A stretch of DNA of 64,000 bases, taken from an uncultured Ruminococcus sp. (lineage in GTDB: Bacteria > Bacillota > Clostridia > Oscillospirales > Ruminococcaceae). The DNA is taken from contig CANQVA010000003.1 of assembly GCA_947627175.1 (NCBI GenBank), forward strand, positions 1-64,000, read 5' to 3'. Position 1 is the stretch's first letter; each line of letters begins with the position of its first letter. The notes below the pieces were generated by a model, which was not told where the DNA came from, made no database searches, and was given only the letters and a program-made list of their open reading frames with translations. The position numbers and the translations under genes are program-made. This document shows positions 1 to 8,883 of this stretch, one piece after another.

Positions 1-69
1 GACTACAGGGCTCGAACCTGTGACCCTCTGCTTGTAAGGCAGATGCTCTCCCAGCTGAGCTAAACCCCC
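1..69 (-). tRNA. tRNA-Val (anticodon UAC), 3' end cut by window edge
   Basis: On the minus strand the sequence starts with the acceptor strand GGGGGUU, U8 and A9, a D arm GCUC/GAGC, an anticodon stem UCUGC/GCAGA around the loop CUUACAA (anticodon UAC) and a T arm ACAGG-UUCGAGC-CCUGU. The 3' acceptor strand begins AGUC and runs off position 1, so the last few bases, the discriminator base and any CCA lie outside. Arms and loops have standard lengths. Confidence 0.93.
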
Positions 70-208
70 ATGCTATTTTATAAATGCCGTTCCTTGACGA
101 CTATTATATTATATCACAGTTTTTTTTATTTGTCAACCCTTTTTTTGAAATTTTTCAAAAAAATTTTCAGTGACTGATTTATGGCTTTATTTCGCAAAAA
201 ATAAGTCA

Positions 209-232
209 ATGAGGGTACACATGTACCCTCAT
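209..232 (-). terminator. hairpin downstream of the EF-G-like gene
   Basis: A 10-bp perfect stem (ATGAGGGTAC/GTACCCTCAT) with a 4-nt loop starts 7 nt after the stop codon of the EF-G-like gene. The T-rich run follows only after a few bases, so this is a plausible but not textbook intrinsic terminator. Confidence 0.6.
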
Positions 233-239
233 ATCGGAT

Positions 240-2321
240 TTAATTTTCTGAATTAACTGAAGAAATAACTTCTGTAAGGAGATTTGCGGGGAGTTGTTCA
301 TATCTGACAAAATCAAGAGTAAAGCTTCCAAGTCCTCTTGTTGTCTGGCGGAGATACATTGCAAAGTCATGCATTTCACGAATCGGCACTTCTGCTTGTA
401 TTGTTGTAACGCCATGTGAAACAGGTTCCATTCCGAGAACTCTACCACGCCTTTTATTAAGTTCGCCCATAATATCGCCGGTATTATCATCGGGGGCTGT
501 TACTTTAAGTTCGCCGACGGGTTCAAGCATAACGGGGTCAGCCTGACGCAGTCCCTCTTTGTAAGCGATTGAAGCAGCAGTTTTGAACGCCATTTCCGAC
601 GAATCAACAGGATGATATGAACCATCAACAAGAATAGCTTTCAGACCAACAACGGGACAACCTGCAAGAACGCCTTTTTTAACGGAATCTTCAAGACCTT
701 TCTGTACAGCCGGAAAATAATTTTTCGGAACTGCTCCGCCGAACACTCTTTCTTCAAAAACAAGCGTATCACTTACACACGGTTCAAATTCAATCCACAC
801 ATGACCATACTGACCATGACCGCCCGACTGTTTTTTGTGTTTGCCTTCAACTTTAACTTTTTTACGGATAGTTTCCTTGTATGCAACTTTCGGAACTGTT
901 AAATTTACATCAACGCCGAATTTATTTTTAAGCTTTGCAGCTGCAACTTCAATATGCTGTTCGCCTAAACCGCTTAAAATCTGTTCTTTTGTGTTTTCGT
1001 CCTGAATATACGTAAGAGTGGGGTCTTCTTCCGTAAGTCTCTGCATACTTGCTGAAATCTTAGATTCATCGCCCTGTGCTTTAGCTTTTACTGCCATAGA
1101 ATAGCACGGTTTCGGGAAAGTCATAGGTGCAAATTCGACAATTCTCGAAACGTCGGAAAGTGTATCACCTGTATTTGCAGTAATTTTTGCTGCTACTACA
1201 ATTTCACCTGCTGATGCACTTGCAACTTCTGTCTGCTTTTTTCCGCAGAGGGTATATAATTTACCTATTTTTTCAACGTTTCCTGTTGATGAATTTACAG
1301 CCTCACTGTTTGAGGAAATTTTTCCCGACATAACACGGATAAATGACATTTTACCTACAAACGGGTCAGCAACTGTTTTGAATACATATGCGGACATAGG
1401 TTCTGAAACGTCACACTTTATTTCTGCAACTTCTTTTGAAGGTTTATAAGCCTCTGCCGGGTATACCTCATCAGGAGCAGGAAGAAGAAGTTCTATTTCT
1501 TTCAGGAGCATATCAATACCTGTAAGTTCTGTTGCAGAAGTACATACAACGGGCGTAATGATACCACGGTTCATACCGTCATGAATACCGTCAATAAGTT
1601 CCTTTTGAGTAAACTCTTCTCCCTCAAAGAATTTTTCCATAAGTTCTTCGGAAGTTTCGGCTACTGCCTCCGAAACAGCAGCTATAAGACCGTCAATGCG
1701 GTATTCAAACTTTTCAGAAATTTCAGCCGTCGGCATATCAGTTTCAATGGCGTTTCCCTTTGAGTCGTATTTATAGGCTTTCATTTCTATTAAATTAACG
1801 TATGAAACAATTTTACCACCGCTTATAACAGGAACTACAACAGGGCATACCGTGGGGCCAAAGACTGTTTTAAGTTCAGTAAGGACATTAAAGAAATTAG
1901 CGTCCTTGTCGTCTATTTTAGTAACGACAAACATCTTTGATTTTCCCTGATTTACAGCTTCTTCATATGCTTTTCTGGCACCTACTTTTACACCCGATTT
2001 TGCCGAAACCGTAATCATGACAGTATCAGACGCACGTATTCCCTCAACCATTTCGGCAGCGAAATCGAAAAGCCCGGGAGTGTCAAGAAGATTTATTCTG
2101 TAGCCGTCATATCCGAATGATGCAAGAGACGTTCCTATTGAAATACCTCTTTTTACTTCTTCGGGGTCATAGTCGCATACAGTAGTACCGTCAGCAGTTT
2201 TACCAAGACGGTCGGAAGCCCCTGCTTTAAAGAGAAGAGCCTCTGCGAGAGAAGTTTTACCTGAACCGTTATGACCGGCAAATGCAATGTTTTTTATTTT
2301 AGTAACATCGTAAGTTTCCAT
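240..2321 (-). CDS. EF-G-like translational GTPase (second elongation factor G type)
   Basis: A 693-residue translational GTPase with the full EF-G domain plan: G domain, EF-Tu-like beta barrel, domains III and IV, and a C-terminal domain V. The P-loop is GHNGSGKT (about residues 16-23), switch II is DTPGLFDF, and the guanine-specificity motif reads TKID instead of NKMD. These departures from canonical FusA (GHIDAGKT, DTPGHVDF) place it with the EF-G paralogues common in Clostridia rather than with the main fusA gene, which normally sits beside rpsL/rpsG; no ribosomal protein genes are nearby. Its exact role (translocation, recycling or other) cannot be read from sequence. Start ATG has SD AGAGGAGA. 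It appears monocistronic, with its own promoter and a downstream hairpin. Confidence 0.85.
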   Translation of the reverse strand: METYDVTKIKNIAFAGHNGSGKTSLAEALLFKAGASDRLGKTADGTTVCDYDPEEVKRGISIGTSLASFGYDGYRINLLDTPGLFDFAAEMVEGIRASDTVMITVSAKSGVKVGARKAYEEAVNQGKSKMFVVTKIDDKDANFFNVLTELKTVFGPTVCPVVVPVISGGKIVSYVNLIEMKAYKYDSKGNAIETDMPTAEISEKFEYRIDGLIAAVSEAVAETSEELMEKFFEGEEFTQKELIDGIHDGMNRGIITPVVCTSATELTGIDMLLKEIELLLPAPDEVYPAEAYKPSKEVAEIKCDVSEPMSAYVFKTVADPFVGKMSFIRVMSGKISSNSEAVNSSTGNVEKIGKLYTLCGKKQTEVASASAGEIVVAAKITANTGDTLSDVSRIVEFAPMTFPKPCYSMAVKAKAQGDESKISASMQRLTEEDPTLTYIQDENTKEQILSGLGEQHIEVAAAKLKNKFGVDVNLTVPKVAYKETIRKKVKVEGKHKKQSGGHGQYGHVWIEFEPCVSDTLVFEERVFGGAVPKNYFPAVQKGLEDSVKKGVLAGCPVVGLKAILVDGSYHPVDSSEMAFKTAASIAYKEGLRQADPVMLEPVGELKVTAPDDNTGDIMGELNKRRGRVLGMEPVSHGVTTIQAEVPIREMHDFAMYLRQTTRGLGSFTLDFVRYEQLPANLLTEVISSVNSEN

Positions 2322-2371
2322 ATTTTATTCTCCTCTGAAATTGATTGTCGCAGTAAAAACTGCACGACTTA

Positions 2372-2400
2372 ATTATATAACATTTTTGTCCAAATTGCAA
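2372..2400 (-). promoter_or_regulatory. sigma-A-type promoter of the EF-G-like gene
   Basis: On the minus strand TTGCAA (2400-2395) and TATAAT (2377-2372) are separated by exactly 17 bp, about 50 nt upstream of the start codon. A small GCAGT/ACTGC hairpin at 2350-2363 lies in the resulting 5' UTR. Confidence 0.6.
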
Positions 2401-2444
2401 TATAGCAAAAGTATTTTCTACATTTCATATCATTATCAAGGTTA

Positions 2445-3968
2445 TTATTTATTGAAATTGCACAATAATTTTTTTTCTGAAAGTCCGAAAGATTCAAACT
2501 TACTGAACCCGGCGAACATTCCGAAGTATGACAGCCCCCACAGAATCACAAAGAATATTATTTCGGGAACTTTTCCGCCGTCCGCATTCAATATGCGTGT
2601 AATAAGTTCTGTTGCTCCCATTGTCAGAAAAACATATATAACAGGTACTGCTATTATTTTAAACGGTCTGAACGGTGTTTCTGTATGTTTCATTATCTTG
2701 ATAAATCTTGCACAATTTCCCATTACGTTGCTTGCATAGTAAGATGCCACTATACCATAAAATCCGAATTTCGGCACAAATATAAGTACTACCGAAATTC
2801 TTAAAGCGTATTCCGCAAGATAATTAAGTGAAGAAAAACCTTGTAAGCCCATACCTTTTATAAGTGCCTCAAGAATAATTTCCATGTAGATAAACGGAAC
2901 AACAGGTGATATAATAGTTATCATTCTGCCTGCAAGTTCTCCACCGCCGAGAAGTTCACCGATATAAGAACCGAATTTCATCAGAACAGCAGATGCAAAC
3001 ACGGCAAATATAAGTGTATACTGCGTAAGCCGTGAAGTAAGACTTTTAATGCGTTCTTTGTTTCCTGCGGCAGATGCTCTTGCCGATTCGCTTACTATAA
3101 TTCCCGACATTGAACAGAGTACGACAGACGGGAAAAAAATTGTAGGTATTACGATAGCCTCAAATATTCCGAAACGGCTTAAAGCCTCATTTACTGAATC
3201 GCCGTTTTGTCTTAAGCACATCGGAATCAATGCGTCATTCGCACTGCTTAGTGCAGATGTCAGAATACTACCGCCCATTATAGGAAACGCAAAAGCCATA
3301 TATTTTTTAAAGTCAAGGGAACATTTTCCGACACATTTCATATGACTTTTCGCAAATACTACCAGACAGTAAACAAGCGAAAAAACATTCCCTGCAATTA
3401 TGCCTGCTATCATAATACGACAGATTGTACTTTCATCAGGATTTGCCGATAAAAGAGTCATTACTATTATTACCAGAGATTTTATAATAAATTCAATTAT
3501 ATCACCTGTTGCTGAAACAGATGCTTTACGGCAAGCGTTGAAATATCCCTTGAAACAAGCCGACACTGCCCCCGAAATCAATGCAATAGGCATGAATTTT
3601 ACATATTCTTCCATTTTTGCACCACTGAAAAACTTATTGCTTAAAGGAGCAAATACAAACAACGCAACAGAAACTGTTACACTAAGCATTAAACAGAGTT
3701 TTATACCGTGTGCGAGAATCTTATTCGGATTGGAGTTACTCTTTCCCATTTCTTCCGAAACAAGACGGCTGGTACATAAAAAGGCGTTTCCGTTTGAAAG
3801 TATTCCGGCAAGTCCTAAAAATGAACCTGTAAGTGTAAGAATGCCTATTGCCTCAGCACCAAGCTGTTTAGTGATAAATACATTTAACAATAGTGATGCC
3901 GTATCAAGAAATAACTGCATGAATGTAAGTAATATAGTATCTTTTATCAATCTGTTTTTGAAAAACAT
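2445..3968 (-). CDS. MATE/MurJ-like polysaccharide flippase, SpoVB family
   Basis: A strongly hydrophobic protein of about 507 residues with roughly 14 predicted membrane helices. Its N-terminal pattern (KDTILLTF...FITKQLGAEAIGILTL) and the helix-loop layout match the MOP-superfamily lipid flippases (SpoVB, YtgP, MurJ) that move lipid-linked cell-wall or cortex precursors across the membrane. The start is the ATG at 3968, which follows SD GGGGAGAGAG; the frame is open about 35 codons further upstream but without a ribosome binding site. A SpoVB-type role in spore cortex would fit the spoIIIA operon elsewhere in the window, but the sequence alone does not separate SpoVB from vegetative paralogues. 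Confidence 0.8.
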   Translation of the reverse strand: MFFKNRLIKDTILLTFMQLFLDTASLLLNVFITKQLGAEAIGILTLTGSFLGLAGILSNGNAFLCTSRLVSEEMGKSNSNPNKILAHGIKLCLMLSVTVSVALFVFAPLSNKFFSGAKMEEYVKFMPIALISGAVSACFKGYFNACRKASVSATGDIIEFIIKSLVIIVMTLLSANPDESTICRIMIAGIIAGNVFSLVYCLVVFAKSHMKCVGKCSLDFKKYMAFAFPIMGGSILTSALSSANDALIPMCLRQNGDSVNEALSRFGIFEAIVIPTIFFPSVVLCSMSGIIVSESARASAAGNKERIKSLTSRLTQYTLIFAVFASAVLMKFGSYIGELLGGGELAGRMITIISPVVPFIYMEIILEALIKGMGLQGFSSLNYLAEYALRISVVLIFVPKFGFYGIVASYYASNVMGNCARFIKIMKHTETPFRPFKIIAVPVIYVFLTMGATELITRILNADGGKVPEIIFFVILWGLSYFGMFAGFSKFESFGLSEKKLLCNFNK

Positions 3969-4105
3969 AACTCTCTCCCCATTTTTGATATAATACATTC
4001 TATGGGGTAAGTCCGAATTTAATGACAAAAATAATATGCAACCGTTATTTTCCCGAAATTCTGCAAAAAGCAACCGATGATTGACAAATTGTAAAGTCTG
4101 ATTGA

Positions 4106-4134
4106 TTGAATTTAATCACGGTTTATGTTAGAAT
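4106..4134 (+). promoter_or_regulatory. promoter of the XRE-type regulator gene
   Basis: TTGAAT (4106-4111) and TAGAAT (4129-4134) with 17-bp spacing, 35 bp before the ATG of the XRE gene. Confidence 0.55.
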
Positions 4135-4169
4135 GGTTACAGTAAAAAATTAACAGGAGGTATTTTAAT

Positions 4170-5141
4170 ATGATACTCGCAGACAAAATTATTGAACTAA
4201 GAAAAAAAGCCGGAATGTCACAGGACGAACTGGCTGAACAGATGGACGTAAGCCGTCAGTCTGTTTCAAAGTGGGAGGGGGCTCAGTCTATACCCGACCT
4301 GAACAAGATACTTAAAATGTCGGATATTTTCGGTGTAAGCACCGACTACTTATTAAAGGACGATTTTGAAAAACCTGCTCCGCAAGTTTCAGAAAGCGTT
4401 ACCGACAGTCAACCGCTCCACCGTGTTTCTATGGAGGACGCAAACAAATTTCTTAAAGTCAACAGATGTTCAGCTTTCAAAACGGCTTCAGGAGTGGCTT
4501 TATGTATATTGTCAATCGTTCCCGTAACTATTTTTTCCGAATTGTCAGCCACACTTAGCGATACGCTCGGAACAGCTGTTTTTCTTCTTATGATTGCAGG
4601 GGCAGTCGGTTTATTTATATCGGCAGGTGCAGGAAAAAAGCCTTTCAGCTATCTTGAAACAGAAGATATTGATACGGCTTACGGCGTTGACGGAATGTTA
4701 AAAGAAAAACAGGATAAATTCTTTCTTATTCACACAAGAGATTTAATTATAGGTGTTATGATGTGTGTACTTTCAATATTACCAATAAATATAATCGAAC
4801 CGATAACTAATTACAGGCGTTTCAGTGATACTGTCGGTACTTGTATTATGTTATGTATGATAGCAGGCGGAGTATTTTTAATTGTAAGGGCATCTTCAAC
4901 TAAAAAAGGCTTTTCAAAACTGCTTGAAAGAGATAATTTCACACGTGAAAAAAAATCAATGAAAAGACAGAATACAGGAAGTGTAACAAGAAGTTACTGG
5001 TTAATCGTAATAGCCGGCTATCTTGCATACAGCTTTATAACGTCTGACTGGGGTATGAGTTGGATTGTGTTTCCGGTTGCGGGTATTCTTACACCGGTAG
5101 TTTATCAGACAGAAAAGCACATCAGAGCAAAAGCAAGATAA
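4170..5141 (+). CDS. XRE-family regulator with duplicated membrane module
   Basis: A 323-residue protein. Residues 5-62 form a helix-turn-helix of the XRE/Cro type (LRKKAGMSQDELAEQMDVSRQSVSKWE). After a linker come two related membrane units at about residues 108-163 and 195-252, both showing the pattern GVxxCxLSIxPxxI, SDTxGT, MIAGxVxL and KKxFSxL, followed by a third hydrophobic pair near residues 276-312. Such proteins are probably membrane-anchored transcription factors that sense envelope or membrane state; the ligand is unknown. SD AGGAGG lies 10 nt before the ATG, with its own promoter and a downstream terminator. It is divergent from the flippase gene, so the flippase is a natural candidate target, but this is inference. 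Confidence 0.85.
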   Translation: MILADKIIELRKKAGMSQDELAEQMDVSRQSVSKWEGAQSIPDLNKILKMSDIFGVSTDYLLKDDFEKPAPQVSESVTDSQPLHRVSMEDANKFLKVNRCSAFKTASGVALCILSIVPVTIFSELSATLSDTLGTAVFLLMIAGAVGLFISAGAGKKPFSYLETEDIDTAYGVDGMLKEKQDKFFLIHTRDLIIGVMMCVLSILPINIIEPITNYRRFSDTVGTCIMLCMIAGGVFLIVRASSTKKGFSKLLERDNFTREKKSMKRQNTGSVTRSYWLIVIAGYLAYSFITSDWGMSWIVFPVAGILTPVVYQTEKHIRAKAR

Positions 5142-5145
5142 AAAT

Positions 5146-5171
5146 AAGGGAACTGAAAAGTTCCCTTTTTA
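5146..5171 (+). terminator. intrinsic terminator of the XRE gene
   Basis: Stem AAGGGAACT/AGTTCCCTT with a 4-nt loop followed directly by a run of T. It lies between two convergent genes and may also stop gatD transcription from the other side. Confidence 0.85.
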
Positions 5172-5176
5172 TTTAT

Positions 5177-5920
5177 TTATTTATTTAATAATCTTTCAAG
5201 CATTACTTTCCGACAGTCTTTTTCAAGTTTATCATTAAGTTTAATAAGTTTCACAGGTGTTTCGGATTTTCTGTTAATACAGTAACTAATCATATAGTCG
5301 GAAATTTCGGGATTCTTTGCGAGCATGGGTCCATGAAGATATGTTGCTATGACATTTTTTTCAAAATATCCCTCTGAACTGCTTTTTGTTTCGTTGCCGT
5401 TTCCGTACAGTACAGAACCGAACGGCGTTTTAACTCCCTTAGTCTGTCCGCCGTGATTCTCAAAGCCTACAACTCTTACAGGCTTTCCGGTGATTTCAGT
5501 CTTTACAACTATATTGCCGATACAGCGTTTTTTACGGCTTGACGGTGCGACGGTGAAATATTCAAAAAGTCCTAAACCCTTTATTTCGTTGCCGTCAGCG
5601 TCACGGTAATATTTCCCCATAAGCTGATAGCCACCACATATAAGAAACAGGAAACTGCCGTTTTTATATGCTTTTCTGATACCGTCACGGCATTTTATAA
5701 GGTCGGCGGAGATATGTTGTTGTTCAAGGTCTGCACCCCCTCCGATGTATATCAAGTCATATTCCGGAAAATACGGCATATCATCACCTATTGAATATTT
5801 ATCAATAACACATTCAATATTACGTTTTGAACAACGGTACTTCAGAATTTCCATGTTTCCGCTATCGCCGTAAAGGTCAAGCATATCGGCGTACATATGG
5901 AGAATTTTTATTTTATTCAT
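5177..5920 (-). CDS. gatD: lipid II isoglutaminyl synthase, glutaminase subunit GatD
   Basis: A 247-residue class I glutamine amidotransferase of the CobB/CobQ-like type. The nucleophile is Cys95 in LICGGYQLMG and the partner His is His196 in ATYLHGPML. GatD hydrolyses glutamine and passes ammonia to MurT, which amidates the alpha-carboxylate of D-glutamate in the lipid II stem peptide at the inner face of the membrane. It overlaps the 3' end of murT by 8 nt, with SD GGAGG inside murT, the usual gene order of this two-subunit enzyme, so translational coupling is likely. Confidence 0.93.
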   Translation of the reverse strand: MNKIKILHMYADMLDLYGDSGNMEILKYRCSKRNIECVIDKYSIGDDMPYFPEYDLIYIGGGADLEQQHISADLIKCRDGIRKAYKNGSFLFLICGGYQLMGKYYRDADGNEIKGLGLFEYFTVAPSSRKKRCIGNIVVKTEITGKPVRVVGFENHGGQTKGVKTPFGSVLYGNGNETKSSSEGYFEKNVIATYLHGPMLAKNPEISDYMISYCINRKSETPVKLIKLNDKLEKDCRKVMLERLLNK

Positions 5921-7253
5921 CTTTATTGCCTCCGTTCTCCGAATAACGTTTGAGTGCCTGCCTTGTCGGCTGTACGGCTGTATAGTTAGCTATGACAAAT
6001 TTTCTTCCTTCCGTGCGTGCAAGTTCCGCAACAGCATCATCCAAATCAGGGCAAACCGTTATTTTTTCAGGGTCATAGCCTGAACATTTTATTCTTACCG
6101 CAATGTCATATGCTCTTGTTCCTGAAGTCACAACTCTTCTGACACGTTCAAATATACTGAAATTTATATCCCATATCCACGAAACGTCAAGACCGTCAGC
6201 AACATTGTCATTAAGCACAAACAATAATTCCTTATCTCCGTTCATTTCGTTCATGACACGTAATGTCATATTTGCACCGACAGGATTCTTTGCAAGGTTA
6301 AGTGTTGTTTTTCTGTCGCCCAGCATGAAAGTTTCCATACGTCCGTTATTTACAGTATACTTTGAAATAACATTGTCTGTAATCTTTTGTTTTATGCCGT
6401 ATAATTTGGCAGTACCTGCAACAGCAGTCATATTATATATATTATATATACTGTTAAGTTTTGGTGTATAATTATGACCGTCTGCCGTAAAAGCAGGCTT
6501 TTCAAGGTCTATATTGCTTGCCGTTATATATGGCTTGAAGTCACCGAAACCGCATTTCGGACAGATGAATTTTCCGATATGCGAATACTGATAATATTCA
6601 TATTTCAGCGATTCACCGCAGAACGGACAAAAATGCCCCTCAGAAGCTTCAAAAATTTTATCGGTAGCAAATCTGTAAGGTTCAGCATGAAAATATTTTA
6701 CTTTTTTGTTTTCAGGATTGGCACGCCCGAGACGGGCTGTGTTAGGGTCATCGCCGTTAAGAATAAGATTTCCGTCAAACGTTTTGCAGAAACCATTGAT
6801 TTTCTGAATAAGCGTTTCCATTTCGCCGTTTCTGTCGAGTTGGTCACGGAAGAAATTCAGAACAACAAGCGTTTCAAGCTTTATCTGTGAGTAAACAACA
6901 GGAACGTGTGATTCATCAGTTTCAAGAATGAGATAATCAGCTTTTACACGCCCCGACATATCACAATGACGTAACAACAGTGAACATATACCCGTATCGA
7001 GGTTATTTCCCTCACGGTTTATAATTATATTCTTACCGCTCTTTTCAAAAAGCTGTGCGATGCAGTTTGTAACGGAAGTCTTTCCGTTTGTTCCCGTAAC
7101 AGCAATAACAGGACAGTCTACTTTGAAAACAGAACAACATTTCTGCCCCGACAGATGCCATAGAATTATACCGGGTAAATTCCCCGCATTTCTATGAAAG
7201 AGATGAAGAATCTTTACAATTATCTTTCCTATAAGTATAAGCAGTCTTTTCAA
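5913..7253 (-). CDS. murT: lipid II isoglutaminyl synthase, Mur-ligase subunit MurT
   Basis: A 446-residue Mur ligase with the ATP-binding loop TGTNGKTS at residues 53-60 and a Cys4 zinc ribbon (CPFCGE...CPKCGF) inserted in the central domain, both diagnostic for MurT, plus the C-terminal DUF1727 region that contacts GatD. It activates the D-Glu carboxylate of lipid II for amidation. The likely start is a TTG at 7253, 6 nt after GGAGG; no ATG is as well placed. Upstream lies a mosaic repeat region, so its promoter probably sits in or beyond that repeat. Confidence 0.93.
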   Translation of the reverse strand: MKRLLILIGKIIVKILHLFHRNAGNLPGIILWHLSGQKCCSVFKVDCPVIAVTGTNGKTSVTNCIAQLFEKSGKNIIINREGNNLDTGICSLLLRHCDMSGRVKADYLILETDESHVPVVYSQIKLETLVVLNFFRDQLDRNGEMETLIQKINGFCKTFDGNLILNGDDPNTARLGRANPENKKVKYFHAEPYRFATDKIFEASEGHFCPFCGESLKYEYYQYSHIGKFICPKCGFGDFKPYITASNIDLEKPAFTADGHNYTPKLNSIYNIYNMTAVAGTAKLYGIKQKITDNVISKYTVNNGRMETFMLGDRKTTLNLAKNPVGANMTLRVMNEMNGDKELLFVLNDNVADGLDVSWIWDINFSIFERVRRVVTSGTRAYDIAVRIKCSGYDPEKITVCPDLDDAVAELARTEGRKFVIANYTAVQPTRQALKRYSENGGNKDE

Positions 7254-7284
7254 TTTTTTCCTCCGAATTTTTTATTATTCAGGC

Positions 7285-7611
7285 ATACACGCCGTTTTGA
7301 AATCCATACGTCTGACCATACACCCCGCAATACGCCGTTTTTTCCCGAAATATAGCAGAGAATACGCCAAGACGCCATTTTTTGAAGTTTATTATTATTT
7401 TTGCATACACGTGCATTACACGCTATGCTACTCGCCACTTTTTGACTGTATATAGGCAAGTACACGCCTACACGCCATTTTTCCGAGTTGCTATATATAC
7501 ACACACCATTCTTAAACCGATACGCCTGACCGTACGCCGTGTGATACGTCATTTTTCCCGATATATAGCAGAGAATACGCCGATACGCCATTTTTTTAAG
7601 TTGCATTATAT
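7285..7611 (-). repeat. mosaic intergenic repeat, copy A (one full unit plus a partial second unit)
   Basis: About 330 bp built from a full unit (7285-7496) and a second, diverged copy of its first half (7501-7611). The unit is rich in GGCGTNT motifs spaced by short AT runs (for example TACGCC, ACACGCC and CGCCATTTTT on the plus strand). The full unit matches, in reverse complement and at high identity, copy B at 8884-9095 on the other side of uppP. It can be read through as short open frames with a recurring MASWRILCYISGK pattern, but there is no convincing ribosome binding site and stops differ between copies, so I treat it as non-coding. Confidence 0.85.
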
Positions 7612-7663
7612 TTATTTTATCAGATATTTAATATAATGTCAATATGAATTTCAATATTCTTTA

Positions 7664-7901
7664 TCATCTTTACAGGGCAACAGCATTTACTTTTTAATTC
7701 TAAAACTATTGGTGAATAGGTTATTTCTCAAAATGCAGATAATTGAAAAAATTCAAAAAAACACATTTCATCTTATTTTGTTTGTTAATTTTTAGCTTTA
7801 TTTTTATTTGAAAATTGTTATTTTTGAATAAATTTTGTCCATATTCTGTTTCAAAATTATTGTAAATGTAGAAAGTAAATGCTGTTGCCCTGTCATCTTT
7901 A
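7664..7901. mobile_element. 220-bp MITE (7673-7892) with 9-bp target duplication
   Basis: The left end at 7673 starts CAGGGCAACAGCATTTACTT and the right end (read inward from 7892) starts with the same 21 bases, so the element has perfect terminal inverted repeats, followed by one mismatch and TA. The flanks carry an exact 9-bp direct repeat TCATCTTTA (7664-7672 and 7893-7901). The AT-rich interior holds no transposase, so it is a non-autonomous element moved in trans. The insertion lies just upstream of the uppP promoter. The parent transposase family cannot be named from this window. Confidence 0.85.
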
Positions 7902-7910
7902 TATCAGTGA

Positions 7911-7939
7911 TTGACATATATATATAAATGTGGTATAAT
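7911..7939 (+). promoter_or_regulatory. consensus promoter of uppP
   Basis: TTGACA (7911-7916), 17-bp spacer and TATAAT (7934-7939): a perfect sigma-A consensus, starting 9 bp after the MITE target duplication. Confidence 0.85.
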
Positions 7940-7968
7940 TTATAAAAAACAATAGAAAGGATTTTATA

Positions 7969-8826
7969 ATGGATTTTATTGAAATACTTAAAGCCGTCGT
8001 GCTTGGAATAGTCGAGGGTATTACAGAATGGCTGCCTATAAGCAGTACAGGACATCTTATACTTGTTGACGAATTTCTTAAACTGAATGAAACAGACGAT
8101 TTCAAAGAAATGTTCGACGTTGTAATACAACTTGGTGCTATTATGGCAGTAGTTATTATCTTCTGGAAGAAACTTTTTCCGTTCGGAAAGGAAAACAACC
8201 CCCACCCACTTAATAAAGACGGATTCGGGGCATATGTAAAGACTGATATTTTTCAGATGTGGTTTAAGGTTCTTGTTGCCTGTGTTCCTGCGGCTGTAAT
8301 AGGTGTGCTTTTTGACGAAAAATTAAATGAACTCTTCTACAATCCGTGGACAGTGGCAATTGCACTTATTGTATTCGGTGTAGCGTTTATAATTGTCGAG
8401 AACTGGAACAAAGGCAAAACACCTAAAGTAAATACTATTGAACAACTTACTTATAAATCAGCCCTTATAATAGGAGCGTTTCAGCTTATAGCGGCTATAT
8501 TCCCCGGCACTTCCCGTTCAGGTGCTACAATAGTCGGTGCTTTGCTTATAGGCATTTCAAGAACAGTGGCAGCTGAATTTACATTCTATCTTGCTGTTCC
8601 TGTAATGTTCGGTGCAAGTCTCTTGAAAATCATAAAGTATGACGGAGGATTCACAAGTCAGCAAATTATGATACTTGTTACCGGTATGGTAATAGCTTTT
8701 GTAGTATCAGTCTTTGTAATAAAGTTCCTTATGGACTACATAAAAAAGCATGATTTCAAGGTTTTCGGCTGGTACAGAATTATTCTCGGTGCGTTGGTGC
8801 TTTTATACTTTGCACTTGTAAGATAA
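7969..8826 (+). CDS. uppP: undecaprenyl-diphosphate phosphatase UppP (BacA)
   Basis: A 285-residue polytopic membrane enzyme that removes a phosphate from undecaprenyl diphosphate to recycle the lipid carrier for peptidoglycan and other wall polymers. Both family signatures are present: EGITEWLPISSTGHL near residues 16-30 and PGTSRSG at 179-185. Length and hydrophobic pattern are normal. SD AGAAAGGA precedes the ATG by a normal distance, with a consensus promoter upstream and an intrinsic terminator downstream. It is monocistronic and enclosed by inverted copies of an intergenic repeat. BacA-type enzymes are also known to raise bacitracin tolerance. Confidence 0.96.
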   Translation: MDFIEILKAVVLGIVEGITEWLPISSTGHLILVDEFLKLNETDDFKEMFDVVIQLGAIMAVVIIFWKKLFPFGKENNPHPLNKDGFGAYVKTDIFQMWFKVLVACVPAAVIGVLFDEKLNELFYNPWTVAIALIVFGVAFIIVENWNKGKTPKVNTIEQLTYKSALIIGAFQLIAAIFPGTSRSGATIVGALLIGISRTVAAEFTFYLAVPVMFGASLLKIIKYDGGFTSQQIMILVTGMVIAFVVSVFVIKFLMDYIKKHDFKVFGWYRIILGALVLLYFALVR

Positions 8827-8844
8827 AACGATTAACAAAAAAAG

Positions 8845-8872
8845 TCCCTGTCATTGCGGCAGGGATATTTTT
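8845..8872 (+). terminator. intrinsic terminator of uppP
   Basis: Stem TCCCTG/CAGGGA with a 9-nt loop followed by a T-rich run, 19 nt after the uppP stop codon. Confidence 0.8.
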
Positions 8873-8883
8873 ATAATAATATA

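Noticed and set aside
7250..7606. 118-codon open frame over repeat copy A
   Set aside because: It is a read-through of the repeat, no SD, and the corresponding frame differs in copy B.
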